Shown: piece after piece, positions 53,973 to 63,847 of the stretch | How the letters are laid out: each line of letters begins with the position of its first letter | Numbering within the stretch: position 1 is the stretch's first letter | Assembly (NCBI GenBank): GCA_902776435.1 | Contig: CACYQB010000025.1 | Location: 1-64,000 of the forward strand | Direction: 5' to 3' | DNA from: an uncultured Bacteroidales bacterium | Lineage (GTDB): Bacteria; Bacteroidota; Bacteroidia; Bacteroidales; Muribaculaceae | DNA length: 64,000 nucleotides | Made by a program: the position numbers and the translations under genes | Notes under the pieces: model-generated | Seen by the model: only the letters and a program-made list of their open reading frames with translations | Database searches by the model: none | What the model was told of the DNA's origin: nothing

Positions 53973-54644
53973 TTACTCCTCGGCGGGAGTGTTGTCCTGC
54001 TGAACGTTGTCAGCACCGTCGGCGGCATCTTTGTTTTCTTTCTTCTTGCCGGGCTTCTTGGGCGACAGCATGATGGTCATGCGCTTGCCCTCGAGCACTG
54101 GCATCTGGTCCAGCTTGCCATACTCTTCAAGGTCGTTGGCAAACCTGAGCAGCAGCACCTCGCCCTGTTCCTTGAACAGGATGGAACGTCCCTTGAAGAA
54201 GACATAGCTCTTCACCTTGGCACCTTCCTTGAGGAAACCGATGGCATGCTTGAGCTTGAAGTTGTAGTCATGCTCGTCGGTCTGTGGTCCGAAACGTATT
54301 TCCTTGACCACGAGTTTGGTGGACTTGGCCTTCTGTTCCTTGGCGTGTTTGCGCTGTTGGAACTTGAACTTCTGGTAGTCCATCACGCGGCACACGGGGG
54401 GCTCGGCTTGGGGCGCGATCAGGATCAGGTCCAGCTCTTGCCCTTCGGCGATTTTCAGGGCCTCCTCGATGGGATAAATACCCTGCTCCACGTTGTCACC
54501 CACCAGGCGCACCTCTCTGGCACGAATTTCATCGTTTATCAGGTTGGTGTCTTCTTTTTTGCCGCCCATCTGGCGGTTACGGCCTCTTGGCCTGGTGGCA
54601 TTGCTCGGGCGCTTAGGCCCTGGGCGATACGGTTTTTTGTTCAT
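53973..54644 (-). CDS. infC: Translation initiation factor IF-3
   Basis: 223 aa. N-terminal Bacteroidetes extension rich in Arg/Pro, IF3 N-domain ([16 protein letters not shown] ... [16 protein letters not shown]), linker, and C-domain ([40 protein letters not shown]), then an acidic disordered tail. Starts with ATG rather than the rare ATT used in E. coli. Promotes fidelity of start-codon selection on the 30S subunit. Confidence 0.97.
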   Translation of the reverse strand: MNKKPYRPGPKRPSNATRPRGRNRQMGGKKEDTNLINDEIRAREVRLVGDNVEQGIYPIEEALKIAEGQELDLILIAPQAEPPVCRVMDYQKFKFQQRKHAKEQKAKSTKLVVKEIRFGPQTDEHDYNFKLKHAIGFLKEGAKVKSYVFFKGRSILFKEQGEVLLLRFANDLEEYGKLDQMPVLEGKRMTIMLSPKKPGKKKENKDAADGADNVQQDNTPAEE

Positions 54645-54688
54645 TCAGCAGTTTTACAATTGTTAGTATTATCGTGACAATCAAGCAC

Positions 54689-54714
54689 TTCCATGTGACA
54701 CACGTCACACGGAA
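54689..54714 (-). promoter_or_regulatory. Hairpin upstream of infC
   Basis: TTCCGTGTGAC / GTCACATGGAA imperfect 11-bp stem with a 4-nt loop, in the thrS-infC gap. No T-run follows, so it could be a processing or regulatory structure rather than a terminator. Confidence 0.4.
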
Positions 54715-54811
54715 ATGGCTTAAAAGTTGGTCATTTCTGCCACTTCGCGATTAATATCGGCCGCAAAGGTAGTAATTTTTTTCGAACCTTGATCACCTTC
54801 GCCCTGTTTTC

Positions 54812-56509
54812 TTATAGAAATTTCTTCACATCCGGCTTCTTTTTCACCATCTTACGGCCAATTTTCTCGTTGCGGTCATCGACGATGGCGCGCACGTCAA
54901 GTTTGTTGAGTTCGTCGGCCACATGGTGGGCATAATCGTTGAACTTCTCACTGATGGGCAGTACCACGCACTGGTCAGGCACGAGCCACAACGGCAGTTT
55001 GCCGGCGGTGTGCTCCAGCAGCACGGCGACAAAGCGTTCCAGCGAACCGAAGGGGGCGCGGTGGATCATCACGGGACGGTGCTTCTGGTTGTCGGCACCG
55101 GTGTATTCGAGCTGGAAGCGCTCGGGCAGGTTGTAGTCCACCTGGATGGTACCCAGCTGCCAGCGGCGGCCCAGGGCGTCCTTAACCATGAAGTCGAGCT
55201 TGGGACCGTAGAAGGCGGCTTCGCCGGTTACCTGCTTGGCAACCAGTCCCTTCTCCTCACAGGCCTCGATGATGGCGCGTTCAGCCTTCTCCCACACCTC
55301 GTCGGTGCCCACATATTTCTCCTTGTTGTTGGGGTCACGCAGCGAAATCTGAGCCTCGTAGTTGAAGCCGAACACCTTGAAGATGAACGAGATGATGTCC
55401 ATCACACCGAGGAACTCCTGCTTCAACTGGTCGGGCGTGCAGAACAAGTGAGCATCGTCCTGGGTGAAGCTGCGAACGCGGGTCAAGCCATGCAGCTCGC
55501 CGCTCTGCTCGTAGCGGTAAACGGTACCGAACTCGGCATAGCGGATGGGCAGGTCACGGTAGCTACGGGGAGCCGTCTTGTAGATCTCGCAGTGGTGGGG
55601 GCAGTTCATGGGTTTGAGCATGTACTCCTCGCCCTCCTCGGGGGTGGTGATGGGGCGGAACGAGTCCTTACCGTATTTTGCATAGTGGCCACTGGTTACA
55701 TACAGCAGCTTGTTGCCGATGTGCGGCGTGATCACCTGCTGGTAGCCGTAGCGCTTCTGAATCTTGGCCAGCATGTCCTGCAGACGGTTGCGCAGCGCGG
55801 CACCCTTAGGCAGCCACAGGGGCAGGCCCTGTCCCACGTTCTGTGAGAAGGCAAACAGCTCCATCTCCTTACCGATCTTGCGGTGGTCACGTTTCTTGGC
55901 CTCCTCAAGCAGCACCAGGTACTCCTCAAGCATCTTCTTCTTGGGGAAAGTGATGCCATACACACGTGTGAGCTGGGGACGGGTCTCGTCACCGCGCCAG
56001 TAGGCACCGGCAAGCGACATCACCTTGATGGCCTTGATCATGCCTGTCGAGGGGATGTGCGGGCCACGGCACAGGTCGGTGAAGTTACCCTGGGTATAGG
56101 TTGTGATGTGACCGTCTTCCAGGTCATTGATGAGCTCGCACTTCAAGGTCTGACCCTTGTCGCCGAAGAACTTCAAGGCGTCGGCCTTGCTGATGTCGGC
56201 ACGCACAACGGCCTCATTCTTTTGGGCGAGTTCTGTCATCTTCTTCTCAATCTTGGCGAAGTCTGCGTCTGTCAAGGGGTTGCCACCTGTGTCGATGTCG
56301 TAGTAGAAACCGTTCTCTACTGCCGGGCCGATACCGAACTGCACGCCAGGGTACAGCTCCTGCAATGCCTCAGCCAGCAGGTGTGCCGATGTATGCCAGA
56401 AGGCGTGCTTGCCCTCGGCGTCCTCCCACTTGAAGAACTTGATATCGCCATCCATACAAATGGGGCGTGAGATATCCCATTCCTCGTCGTTTAATGATGC
56501 GGCCAGCAC
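54812..56509 (-). CDS. thrS: Threonyl-tRNA synthetase, N-terminal end deleted
   Basis: 565 aa from the first in-frame GTG; normal ThrRS is about 640-650. The editing domain ([33 protein letters not shown]), catalytic core ([44 protein letters not shown]) and part of the anticodon-binding domain are intact. The TGS domain start is lost: in-frame sequence just upstream ([14 protein letters not shown]) is real ThrRS, but a TGA comes directly before it, and the leader ATG joins it out of frame. The C-terminus also ends early, with [17 protein letters not shown] in place of the usual tail. First gene of the infC-rpmI-rplT operon. Confidence 0.9.
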   Translation of the reverse strand: MLAASLNDEEWDISRPICMDGDIKFFKWEDAEGKHAFWHTSAHLLAEALQELYPGVQFGIGPAVENGFYYDIDTGGNPLTDADFAKIEKKMTELAQKNEAVVRADISKADALKFFGDKGQTLKCELINDLEDGHITTYTQGNFTDLCRGPHIPSTGMIKAIKVMSLAGAYWRGDETRPQLTRVYGITFPKKKMLEEYLVLLEEAKKRDHRKIGKEMELFAFSQNVGQGLPLWLPKGAALRNRLQDMLAKIQKRYGYQQVITPHIGNKLLYVTSGHYAKYGKDSFRPITTPEEGEEYMLKPMNCPHHCEIYKTAPRSYRDLPIRYAEFGTVYRYEQSGELHGLTRVRSFTQDDAHLFCTPDQLKQEFLGVMDIISFIFKVFGFNYEAQISLRDPNNKEKYVGTDEVWEKAERAIIEACEEKGLVAKQVTGEAAFYGPKLDFMVKDALGRRWQLGTIQVDYNLPERFQLEYTGADNQKHRPVMIHRAPFGSLERFVAVLLEHTAGKLPLWLVPDQCVVLPISEKFNDYAHHVADELNKLDVRAIVDDRNEKIGRKMVKKKPDVKKFL

Positions 56510-56620
56510 GTTGCGTGCAAAGCCTTCGCTAATGCTCTTGGCAATGTCCAGAGGTCATAATAAGTTATTAATAGTTAGTTGTTTGCGTCGTGCCATACAA
56601 CAGCACAACAAATTAAACTG

Positions 56621-56628
56621 CAAAGGTA
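56621..56628 (-). promoter_or_regulatory. Predicted -7 box of thrS
   Basis: TACCTTTG on the minus strand, about 60 bp before the out-of-frame leader ATG. Confidence 0.55.
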
Positions 56629-56685
56629 GTGCAAGTCGAGGACAGAACAAAATGAAAAAAACGATTTTTTCATTTTTTATGTCTC

Positions 56686-56730
56686 GACGCAGCCTAACTT
56701 CGGCGAAGCCAACGTATGCATTCTCGTTTA
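56686..56730. repeat. 45-bp interspersed repeat, copy 1
   Basis: A 45-bp block identical to 59718-59762, in the same orientation, containing CTTCGGCGAAG. Both copies are followed by degenerate TTCG/TTCA/TCCG tetranucleotide runs. They flank the BspA-like gene. Confidence 0.8.
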
Positions 56731-56859
56731 TCCGTTTATCCGTTTATCCGTTCATACGTACATACGCGTGAAGGAAATCCCTATAGTTAGCAGACGCGGC
56801 ATCATCACTGATGTCGCGCCCACATACTATAGTAAAGATTATAGCTCCTGGATTATTGC

Positions 56860-59067
56860 TCAGATTTTGAGCTTAGCCACTTGGCCAGCAACACGGACAA
56901 TAATGATTCCGTGGCCAGCACAATACTTGTTGACTCCGACTCCAGCCTTCTCTACTCGGGCCATACCATTGAGGGCTACAATCTCAACAGTAGTCTCGAC
57001 AGGTGTCTCGACGATGATGTCGCCACCCTGGGCATAGATACGTATGTTTTCGTTAACCTCTCTGATGCCACTGTTGTCAGCATTTACCATGAAAGCCCCT
57101 ACCCTGTGTGTTGTCATATCGTGCTCTGCCAGAACGATATTATCAACAGACACATCGCTGCTGCCTCCGTTATTGTCTAGAACGAGTGTGAGCAAAGCAC
57201 CCTCACTTCCTTGCATATCGGCATTTAACGGAGAGGACACGAGCATTTTCATGTGTCCGTTTCCTCGGTCGGTCACTACCAGATTGTGACTCTGTGCCCT
57301 CGAGGTGAGCATCGCTTGTCTCAAGGTCATCCCTTCTGGCAAAGTCACGTCCATCTGTAATGCAGTGAGGGGCACATCATTATTCAACTCCAGCGTCATC
57401 ATGCAGGAGCCGTTATCGCCATTGATGCAACTGCCCTTCATTTCAATTCGGGCATCAGGCAACGGTTCATCGTTAGGATTCTCTTGATTTTCACCCATGA
57501 TAATGTTAGTGATGCCGACCAAATCGCCCACGTCAATGGTCATGTTCTCATCGACATCGGCTGCCGAGAACACAAACGGTTCAGGATTCATTTCCAAGAT
57601 GTAATTGGCCGTGGTCACATAGTCACCCACGTTAACCACACCGTCGCCATTGGCGTCGCCCTTGTCATAGGATTTCACAACTATCATGCTAGCCACATCG
57701 GGCGCATAATAAGTCAGGGCATTGATATCGGCCATCACAATATTGGCCAGAGCCACATTGTAAATACCATTCTCTGCCCCTTGTGCCACATTCAGATTCA
57801 ACACGAACAACTCGCCCTCGTTGCCATTGAAGGCTTCGGCTGCAGGTGATGCGATAAGCAGCCTTATGTCTCCATTAGCGAGTTGTCGGGTGGTCATGGC
57901 ATGGCTGGCCGACAAGCGATCGGTCACTACATCGATCATGTAATGGCCATCATTCTGTACCAGTTCAACTCCGTCAGGGAGGACAATGTCGCACTGCAAG
58001 GCACTAATGCCAGCCAAGTTGCGCATGCACACCGGCAATTGAACAACCATGTCGCTCTCCGCATTGATCATCGCTGGCATACTGAGGACATTATCGCCCT
58101 GAACCCCATTAGAATAAACACGCACAACACATTGTGCCGACAGGTTGGAGCCGTCGATAGTAGTAGCGGTGATTATGGCCTCGCCCGTACTGACAGCTGT
58201 CACCACGCCGTTAGCATCGACAGTTGCGACATGGTCGTTGTTAGTAGACCATTGTAAGGTGTTATTGGCGTCAGCGGGCTCAATAGTAGCCATTATCTGC
58301 ACCTGCTCACCAGCGTTCAAGGTGACCATCGACTTATCCAGTGCCAGTCCTGTTGCCTTAGTCAGACTGGCAACCTTTGTGAACATGCCCCAGTTCTCAT
58401 CATTTTTGTAAGCCTCCATTGAACTGCCAGGCACATAAAGGGTAGCATTGGCATAATTAGTCTCATAAAAACAATACCAAGCGTACATTGACGGAGGATT
58501 GGGAGCCAAACATGTGACTTTGGCTAGATTATAGCAATCGTAGAAAGCCTTAATGTTTAATTGCTCGACCGACGAGCCTATCACAACATCGGCCAACTGA
58601 TAGCAATACTGAAAAGCATAGTCGTTGATCAGCCGAACCGAATTGCCGATTACTGCCGATTTCAGATTGGTACACCAGTGAAATGCACACCGACCCATAT
58701 TAATGACAGAGTTGGGAACGACAACATGCTGTAAACTCTCACAATGTAAAAACGCATGTTCCCCAATACTGACAATCGTATTGGGGATTTCGATACTGCT
58801 CAGTCCATAGCAATAGGAAAACGCGCTATAGCCAATCTCCGTCACAGCATACTCTTCCCCATTGTGAATGACCTTCTCGGGGATTACTACATCGCCGCTG
58901 TAACTGGCCACGTTCACCCCGGCACGGGTCACAGTTGCCTCACTACCATTCACATCATAGTAGATACCGCCTTCCTCAAAGTCGTAAGCCGATAAGCTGA
59001 CAGGCATCATTGCAGCAGCCATCGCGAATAATAAAAGAATCTGTTTCCTCATAACATTCATAATCAT
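56860..59067 (-). CDS. BspA-like leucine-rich-repeat surface protein with dockerin-like repeats
   Basis: 735 aa. Signal peptide after MRKQILLLFAMAAAMMPVSLSA (ATG 59052, 59061 or 59067 possible). BspA-type LRR_5 repeats (about 65-200: ITEIGYSAFSYC-like units ending in C), a Big_2-like domain (240-320), a cohesin-like domain, a dockerin-like pair of calcium loops (GDANGDGVVNVGDY and ADVDENMTIDVGDL, near 470-525), a second cohesin-like domain, and a Por-type C-terminal sorting tail. Probably surface-attached adhesin or scaffold. Regulated by the palindrome at 59151-59168. Confidence 0.85.
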   Translation of the reverse strand: MIMNVMRKQILLLFAMAAAMMPVSLSAYDFEEGGIYYDVNGSEATVTRAGVNVASYSGDVVIPEKVIHNGEEYAVTEIGYSAFSYCYGLSSIEIPNTIVSIGEHAFLHCESLQHVVVPNSVINMGRCAFHWCTNLKSAVIGNSVRLINDYAFQYCYQLADVVIGSSVEQLNIKAFYDCYNLAKVTCLAPNPPSMYAWYCFYETNYANATLYVPGSSMEAYKNDENWGMFTKVASLTKATGLALDKSMVTLNAGEQVQIMATIEPADANNTLQWSTNNDHVATVDANGVVTAVSTGEAIITATTIDGSNLSAQCVVRVYSNGVQGDNVLSMPAMINAESDMVVQLPVCMRNLAGISALQCDIVLPDGVELVQNDGHYMIDVVTDRLSASHAMTTRQLANGDIRLLIASPAAEAFNGNEGELFVLNLNVAQGAENGIYNVALANIVMADINALTYYAPDVASMIVVKSYDKGDANGDGVVNVGDYVTTANYILEMNPEPFVFSAADVDENMTIDVGDLVGITNIIMGENQENPNDEPLPDARIEMKGSCINGDNGSCMMTLELNNDVPLTALQMDVTLPEGMTLRQAMLTSRAQSHNLVVTDRGNGHMKMLVSSPLNADMQGSEGALLTLVLDNNGGSSDVSVDNIVLAEHDMTTHRVGAFMVNADNSGIREVNENIRIYAQGGDIIVETPVETTVEIVALNGMARVEKAGVGVNKYCAGHGIIIVRVAGQVAKLKI

Positions 59068-59121
59068 TATTGGTTAATACTTAGTTTCATTTGCTGTAAA
59101 TCATATCTCTCTATGGATATG

Positions 59122-59168
59122 CAAAGTAAGACCTTAGAAGGTTGGCACACAATACCCATTTGGGTATT
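59122..59168 (-). promoter_or_regulatory. ACCCATTTGGGT operator and promoter of the BspA-like gene
   Basis: Palindrome AATACCCA-TT-TGGGTATT (59151-59168), centred 37.5 bp upstream of the end of the -7 box TTACTTTG (minus strand, 59129-59122). The same motif at the same distance occurs before the E1-like gene. Confidence 0.65.
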
Positions 59169-59169
59169 T

Positions 59170-60239
59170 TTGACACCGAATTGAAATTCATTGTCAATCG
59201 CAAAGTTACTGCCTCAAATCATAAAAACCAAATAATTCAGCAGTTTTATAAGTTCATTTTCAACATTTTAATATATTGATTATCAGATATATGAAAAATA
59301 AAAAGTTCATTTTCCTCAAATCCGACTTCATTCGCCAAAAATAAGCATCATGATTGCCATTAAATAGCAAACAAACTATACACCGCTGAACGCAAAAGAC
59401 GTGATGAAATCCTTATCGCGTCCAGCTATGAGGCAGCCTCGCATGGAAACCTCAGCAACCTTATAAGAATACACCACGCCTGTAGCGTGAATGCATTGCT
59501 ATTAACACAGTTGCAAAGGCATCCATATGGAATGCCCCCACTCATTATTTCGGTGTTACATTATTTCCAAATAGTTTGCGAGGCTTTTGGCTGAACGCGA
59601 AATAATAGCGAATGCTAGTTTTCGTCCTCGGGATTTCTCCCCCGATTCCACCCGCAAGGTTAATGCAAGTCGAGCGAAATGCCAAACAAAAAATTAATTT
59701 CTTGTTTGCAATCTCAAGACGCAGCCTAACTTCGGCGAAGCCAACGTATGCATTCTCGTTTATTCGTTCATTCGTTCATACATACGTACGTGCAAGAGCA
59801 ATTAAGTGGCAAGTCACAATTCCAGCCTTTTCTGTTCCTGACCACACGTGCCCATCTGAACAAACGAATGAACGTACGAAGGCATGTACTGTAGTACCCT
59901 GAAAAAGTTGAATGGGTACTGTATGAATACGAACGAATGAATGAACGGATGAAAGGGTAGTATTACATTTTAAACGATAGGATAGAAATTGTTGTGTCAA
60001 AACTTACGATGACACAATTTCATCCGTTCATTCGTTCGTTCAATTTATATATTATAGCGGACGAACGGACGAAATCGCAGCAGGCATTGGCAGGAACAAC
60101 GCCAAGAAAACTTTCCCTCTCCCCCACCCATTCACCCGCCTGGACGAACGGATGAACGGACAACACGCCCTCAAGAGTTATAAGGAAAGTAAAAAATGAT
60201 TACCTTTGTGGTCGGTAATAGCAAAAACAGTTTTTAGAG
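59170..60239. other. 1.07-kb intergenic region with tetranucleotide repeats
   Basis: No gene seen. Contains the second 45-bp repeat, many TTCG/TTCA and complementary GAACGAATGAACG runs (about 59762-59800, 59861-59960, 60018-60075, 60143-60165) arranged on both strands, and the promoter of the next gene (TACCTTTG, 60201-60208). Confidence 0.6.
59718..59762. repeat. 45-bp interspersed repeat, copy 2
   Basis: Identical to 56686-56730. The less conserved surroundings (GCAAGTCGAG upstream in both) extend the similarity to over 100 bp. Confidence 0.8.
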
Positions 60240-61382
60240 ATGAAATTGATCTTTAGACTCATTGGAGGCCTTCTTTTGGGGGCGGTTATTGGCCTGATTA
60301 TTATCATCCCCATCATTGCGCTGATCGACGGCGAATCGGTCATGACTGTGGCGAGCACCATCTTCGGCAAGCTCACCTTGCAGAAAGTTGCCGGCATCGC
60401 CTGGATGCTGCTCGCTGCCCTGCTTGCCGCTATCCTTAACATTGTTATCCATGAGGCTGGCCATCTGGTGGCGGGACTGCTGACGGGCTATAAGTTCGTG
60501 TCGTTCCGTTTCTTTAACTGGACGCTTATCCGCAAGGACGGGCGCCTGCGGTGGCGCAACTTTGAGTTGGAGGGAACGGGCGGACAGTGCCTGATGGCTC
60601 CACCCGACAAGCCATTGGAGGAAATCGACACGCGGTGGTACAATGCCGGCGGTGTGCTTGCCCAACTCATCATCACCCTGCTCTCCATCGTGCTGATATG
60701 GGCTCTGGACCTGCCTGAATGGCTGGATATATTGCTCGTAATGATGGCGCTTTTCGGCATTTTTGGGGTGTTGACCAACGGCATCCCCATGAAACTGGGC
60801 GGAGTCGCCAACGACGGATTCAACCTATTGCAGCTGGAGAAGGACCTGGCAGCCAAGCAGAGTTTCTGCAACGTCCTCGAACTCAACGCACTCAACCAGG
60901 AAGGCAAGACCTACGGCGAGATGCCTAATCGGCTGTTCAACATCCCCGACCCCATCGACTGGAAAAACCCCTTGCACGCTGCCGCCGTGCTGGCCTCGGC
61001 GACGCGCCAGCAGGCCCAGTACCAGTGGGAAGAGTCCTACCAGCAACTCACCGAGGCACTCCGCCACAAGAGCGACATCATGCCCCTGTACCAACTGGAA
61101 CTGGAAAACATGATGACACTGGCATGCATCGCCTCGGGCCGCGACGAGGAAGCGCGCCAGCACTACACCGATGAGGTCGCCAAATACGTCACCCACCACG
61201 CCCCGACGCAGAGCGACAAGCAGATGACAACCATGGCCGTAGCCCTCGCCCTAGAGGGAGACCGCCCCAAAGCCGAACAACTGCTCAACAAACTCGATGC
61301 CGACCGCGACAAGTACATCCACCAGGGCGACCTCACCATGAGCCTCGACCTCATGCGCTGGCTCCTCAACCACCGGCAATAG
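60240..61382 (+). CDS. M50-like membrane zinc metalloprotease
   Basis: 380 aa. Four or more transmembrane helices (residues 5-30, 45-75, 140-165, 170-190). HEAGH (residues 64-68) inside the second helix gives the HExxH site of intramembrane M50 proteases, and AGGVLAQL near 142 resembles the NPxxG-type neighbourhood. The C-terminal 190 residues are a soluble helical-repeat region (TPR-like) with WEESYQQLTEALRH. No PDZ domain is seen, unlike RseP. Confidence 0.7.
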   Translation: MKLIFRLIGGLLLGAVIGLIIIIPIIALIDGESVMTVASTIFGKLTLQKVAGIAWMLLAALLAAILNIVIHEAGHLVAGLLTGYKFVSFRFFNWTLIRKDGRLRWRNFELEGTGGQCLMAPPDKPLEEIDTRWYNAGGVLAQLIITLLSIVLIWALDLPEWLDILLVMMALFGIFGVLTNGIPMKLGGVANDGFNLLQLEKDLAAKQSFCNVLELNALNQEGKTYGEMPNRLFNIPDPIDWKNPLHAAAVLASATRQQAQYQWEESYQQLTEALRHKSDIMPLYQLELENMMTLACIASGRDEEARQHYTDEVAKYVTHHAPTQSDKQMTTMAVALALEGDRPKAEQLLNKLDADRDKYIHQGDLTMSLDLMRWLLNHRQ

Positions 61383-61399
61383 ACGAGAGCCCCATCGGG

Positions 61400-61500
61400 G
61401 CGACCAGGGCATAGGCAGGGGTGAAGCGCAGCGCAACCCCTGTGAACAATGAACAATATCATTTTTAATTAGCCCCGTAGGGGCGACACAATCGATTGAG
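61400..61500. repeat. GC-rich interspersed repeat before the helicase gene
   Basis: Two copies of a small dyad (CCCCATCGGGGCGAC at 61391 and CCCCGTAGGGGCGAC at 61474) with AACAATGAACAAT between. A typical short intergenic repeat; no gene. Confidence 0.4.
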
Positions 61501-61503
61501 GTT

Positions 61504-63423
61504 ATGAGTAATATGTCGGGGATAGGGCAGTTGCAGATGCAGCGGGAGTTGCTCCGCCTGGAGTATCGGGAGGAGAAGGAGGCTTATCGCCAGCAGACCG
61601 AGAGCATCGGGCTGGCGCGTAAGGTGACCCGCGGTGACGCGTGGTATCCGCTCAAAATCGGCCGAACCTACTACAACTCCATCAATCAGTACTGCATCGA
61701 GGTCACACGGCAGGGCGACGAGGAAATCGACCATAACTTTGAGTATGGCAAGCCAGTGGTGTTTTTCAGTGCTGAAGCGCCTTCAACCGACTTGAAACAG
61801 GCCCTCAAAATCCACTATTTCAATTTCACGGGGACGATTTCCTATGTTGACGGCAACCGCATGGTGGTCGCCATTCCCGAAGGCCACACGCTGGAGTTGC
61901 AGAACACACAATTACCCGTGGGTGTGCAGCTGTTCTTTGACGAGACGAGTTTCCGCATCATGTTTGACGCCCTGGACCGTGTCATCGGGGCCAAGGGCAC
62001 CCGCCTGGCCTATCTGCGCGACCTGTTCTACAGCCACCAGGCTGCAGCGACATTCACCTTTGACGCGATGCGCTTCCCGTGGCTCAATGCGAGCCAGGAA
62101 CGCGCTGTCAACGACGTGTTGCGTGCCAAGGACGTGCGCGTGCTGCACGGCCCTCCGGGCACAGGCAAGACGACCACCCTGGTCGAGGCCATCAACGAGA
62201 CACTCATGCGCGAAACGCAGGTGCTCGTGTGCGCCCAGAGCAACACCGCCGTGGACTGGATCAGCGAGAAACTTGTGGACTGCGGCATCCCCGTGCTAAG
62301 GCTGGGAAACCCCACACGCGTAAACGACAAGATGCTGAGTTTCACCTATGAGCACCGCTTTGCCGACCACCCCGATTACCCCAAGTTGTGGCAGGTGAGG
62401 CGCACCATCCGTGAGATGAGGCGCAAGCGGCGCGAGAAGGGCGAGCACTTCCACCAGAAGCTCGACCGCCTCAAGGAAGTGGCCGTGGAGCTCGAGGTAC
62501 GCATCAACGCTGACATCTTCGGCCAAGTGCGTGTCATCGCCTCTACCCTCGTGGGGGCTGGCAACAAGCTGCTCGATGGCCAGAAGTTCGGCACCGTGTT
62601 CATCGACGAGGCGGCCCAGGCGCTTGAAGCGGCGTGCTGGGTTCCCATCCGTCGCGCCAGCCGCGTCATCCTGGCCGGCGACCATTGCCAACTGCCACCC
62701 ACCGTCAAGAGCCTTGAGGCCCTAAAAGGCGGCCTGGGCAAAACCCTGATGGAGCGTATCGTCGAGAACAAGCCTGAATGCGTCTCGCTGCTGCAGGTGC
62801 AGTACCGCATGAATGACGAAATCATGCAGTTCAGTTCGGACTATTTCTACCATGGCCAGATGAAATCAGCTCCCGAGGTTGCCCATCGGCTCATCCACGA
62901 GGGCGACGCTCCCATCTTGTGGTTCGACACCTCGACCATCAACCTGGGCGACGACGAGCGGCACGACTTCAAGGAGCAGTTCATCGGCGAGACATTCGGG
63001 CGCGTCAACAAGGGTGAGGCCAACCTGATCATCAGCCTGTTGCAGATTTATTTCCAGCGCATCGGCAAACAGCGCATCCTCGACGAGCGCATCGACGTCG
63101 GCATCATCTCGCCCTACCGCGCCCAGGTCCAGTACCTGAAGCGTCTGATCAAGAAACGTCCTTTCTTCAAGCCTTACCGCCACCTGATCTCTATCAACAC
63201 CGTGGATGGCTTCCAGGGCCAGGAACGCGACGTGATCCTCATCTCGCTGGTTAGGGCCAACGACACGGGGCAGATCGGCTTCCTGCGCGACCTGAGGCGC
63301 ATGAACGTCGCTATCACGCGAGCCCGCATGAAGCTCTTCATCCTGGGCGATGCACCGACTCTAACACGCCACCCCTTCTACAAACGCCTCTTCAATTACA
63401 TCCAAGACGTCCGCAGCCAGTAA
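61504..63423 (+). CDS. SF1B DNA/RNA helicase (UPF1/IGHMBP2-like)
   Basis: 639 aa. Walker A GPPGTGKTTT (near 218), motif Ia CAQSNTAVDW, Walker B FIDEAAQALE, motif III LAGDHCQLPPT, motif IV QYRMN...IMQFSS, motif V VDGFQGQERDVILISLVR and motif VI RRMNVAITRARMKL. The N-terminal 200 residues contain an SH3-like stalk insertion. Common in Bacteroidales as a stand-alone helicase of unclear role. Confidence 0.9.
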   Translation: MSNMSGIGQLQMQRELLRLEYREEKEAYRQQTESIGLARKVTRGDAWYPLKIGRTYYNSINQYCIEVTRQGDEEIDHNFEYGKPVVFFSAEAPSTDLKQALKIHYFNFTGTISYVDGNRMVVAIPEGHTLELQNTQLPVGVQLFFDETSFRIMFDALDRVIGAKGTRLAYLRDLFYSHQAAATFTFDAMRFPWLNASQERAVNDVLRAKDVRVLHGPPGTGKTTTLVEAINETLMRETQVLVCAQSNTAVDWISEKLVDCGIPVLRLGNPTRVNDKMLSFTYEHRFADHPDYPKLWQVRRTIREMRRKRREKGEHFHQKLDRLKEVAVELEVRINADIFGQVRVIASTLVGAGNKLLDGQKFGTVFIDEAAQALEAACWVPIRRASRVILAGDHCQLPPTVKSLEALKGGLGKTLMERIVENKPECVSLLQVQYRMNDEIMQFSSDYFYHGQMKSAPEVAHRLIHEGDAPILWFDTSTINLGDDERHDFKEQFIGETFGRVNKGEANLIISLLQIYFQRIGKQRILDERIDVGIISPYRAQVQYLKRLIKKRPFFKPYRHLISINTVDGFQGQERDVILISLVRANDTGQIGFLRDLRRMNVAITRARMKLFILGDAPTLTRHPFYKRLFNYIQDVRSQ

Positions 63424-63465
63424 ATCAATCAACTACGTATTACGCGTATTTCACTGATTGGTTTC

Positions 63466-63672
63466 TTATTCCAATGCAGGCTGAGTGGGTTTGTCCATCT
63501 TGCGGAGCCACTGGCGGTAGCCCAGGACGGCCATGACCGTGTAGAAGGCGTAGAGACAGGCCGTGAAGGGAATCTGCTTGTAAATGTAGAGGACAGTGCA
63601 GACGGCATCGACAACGAGCCACAGCAGCCACTGCTCGGCATACTTCTGGGCCAGTGCCCACAGGGCGACCAT
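63466..63672 (-). pseudogene. pnuC: 3' remnant of pnuC (nicotinamide riboside transporter)
   Basis: Last 68 residues of a PnuC-like protein: ALWALAQKYAEQWLLWLVVDAVCTVLYIYK...LYAFYTVMAVLGYRQWL, two or three of the seven helices. Upstream frames are closed and the sequence changes at a short GC palindrome (CGGCCCGCTATGGCC, near 63680). The rest of the gene is absent. Confidence 0.7.
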
Positions 63673-63787
63673 GCCTCCGGCCCGCTATGGCCTTTAACTC
63701 ATGCGTGAATTGCCTGAAAATGCTGGAAAATGATAGGTCGGCTGAACGATTTTCCATCTAAAATGTGTTTTGCTCAAAAATATTTCT

Positions 63788-63795
63788 TAACTTTG
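63788..63795 (+). promoter_or_regulatory. Predicted -7 box of the last gene
   Basis: TAACTTTG, 53 bp before ATG 63848. Confidence 0.55.
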
Positions 63796-63847
63796 CAAAC
63801 AGAAATCATGCATATTAATACTTTTATTAACCACATTCTTTTTCATT

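Noticed and set aside
53910..54677. 255-codon plus-strand frame opposite infC
   Set aside because: Hydrophobic shadow of a clearly conserved IF-3 gene.
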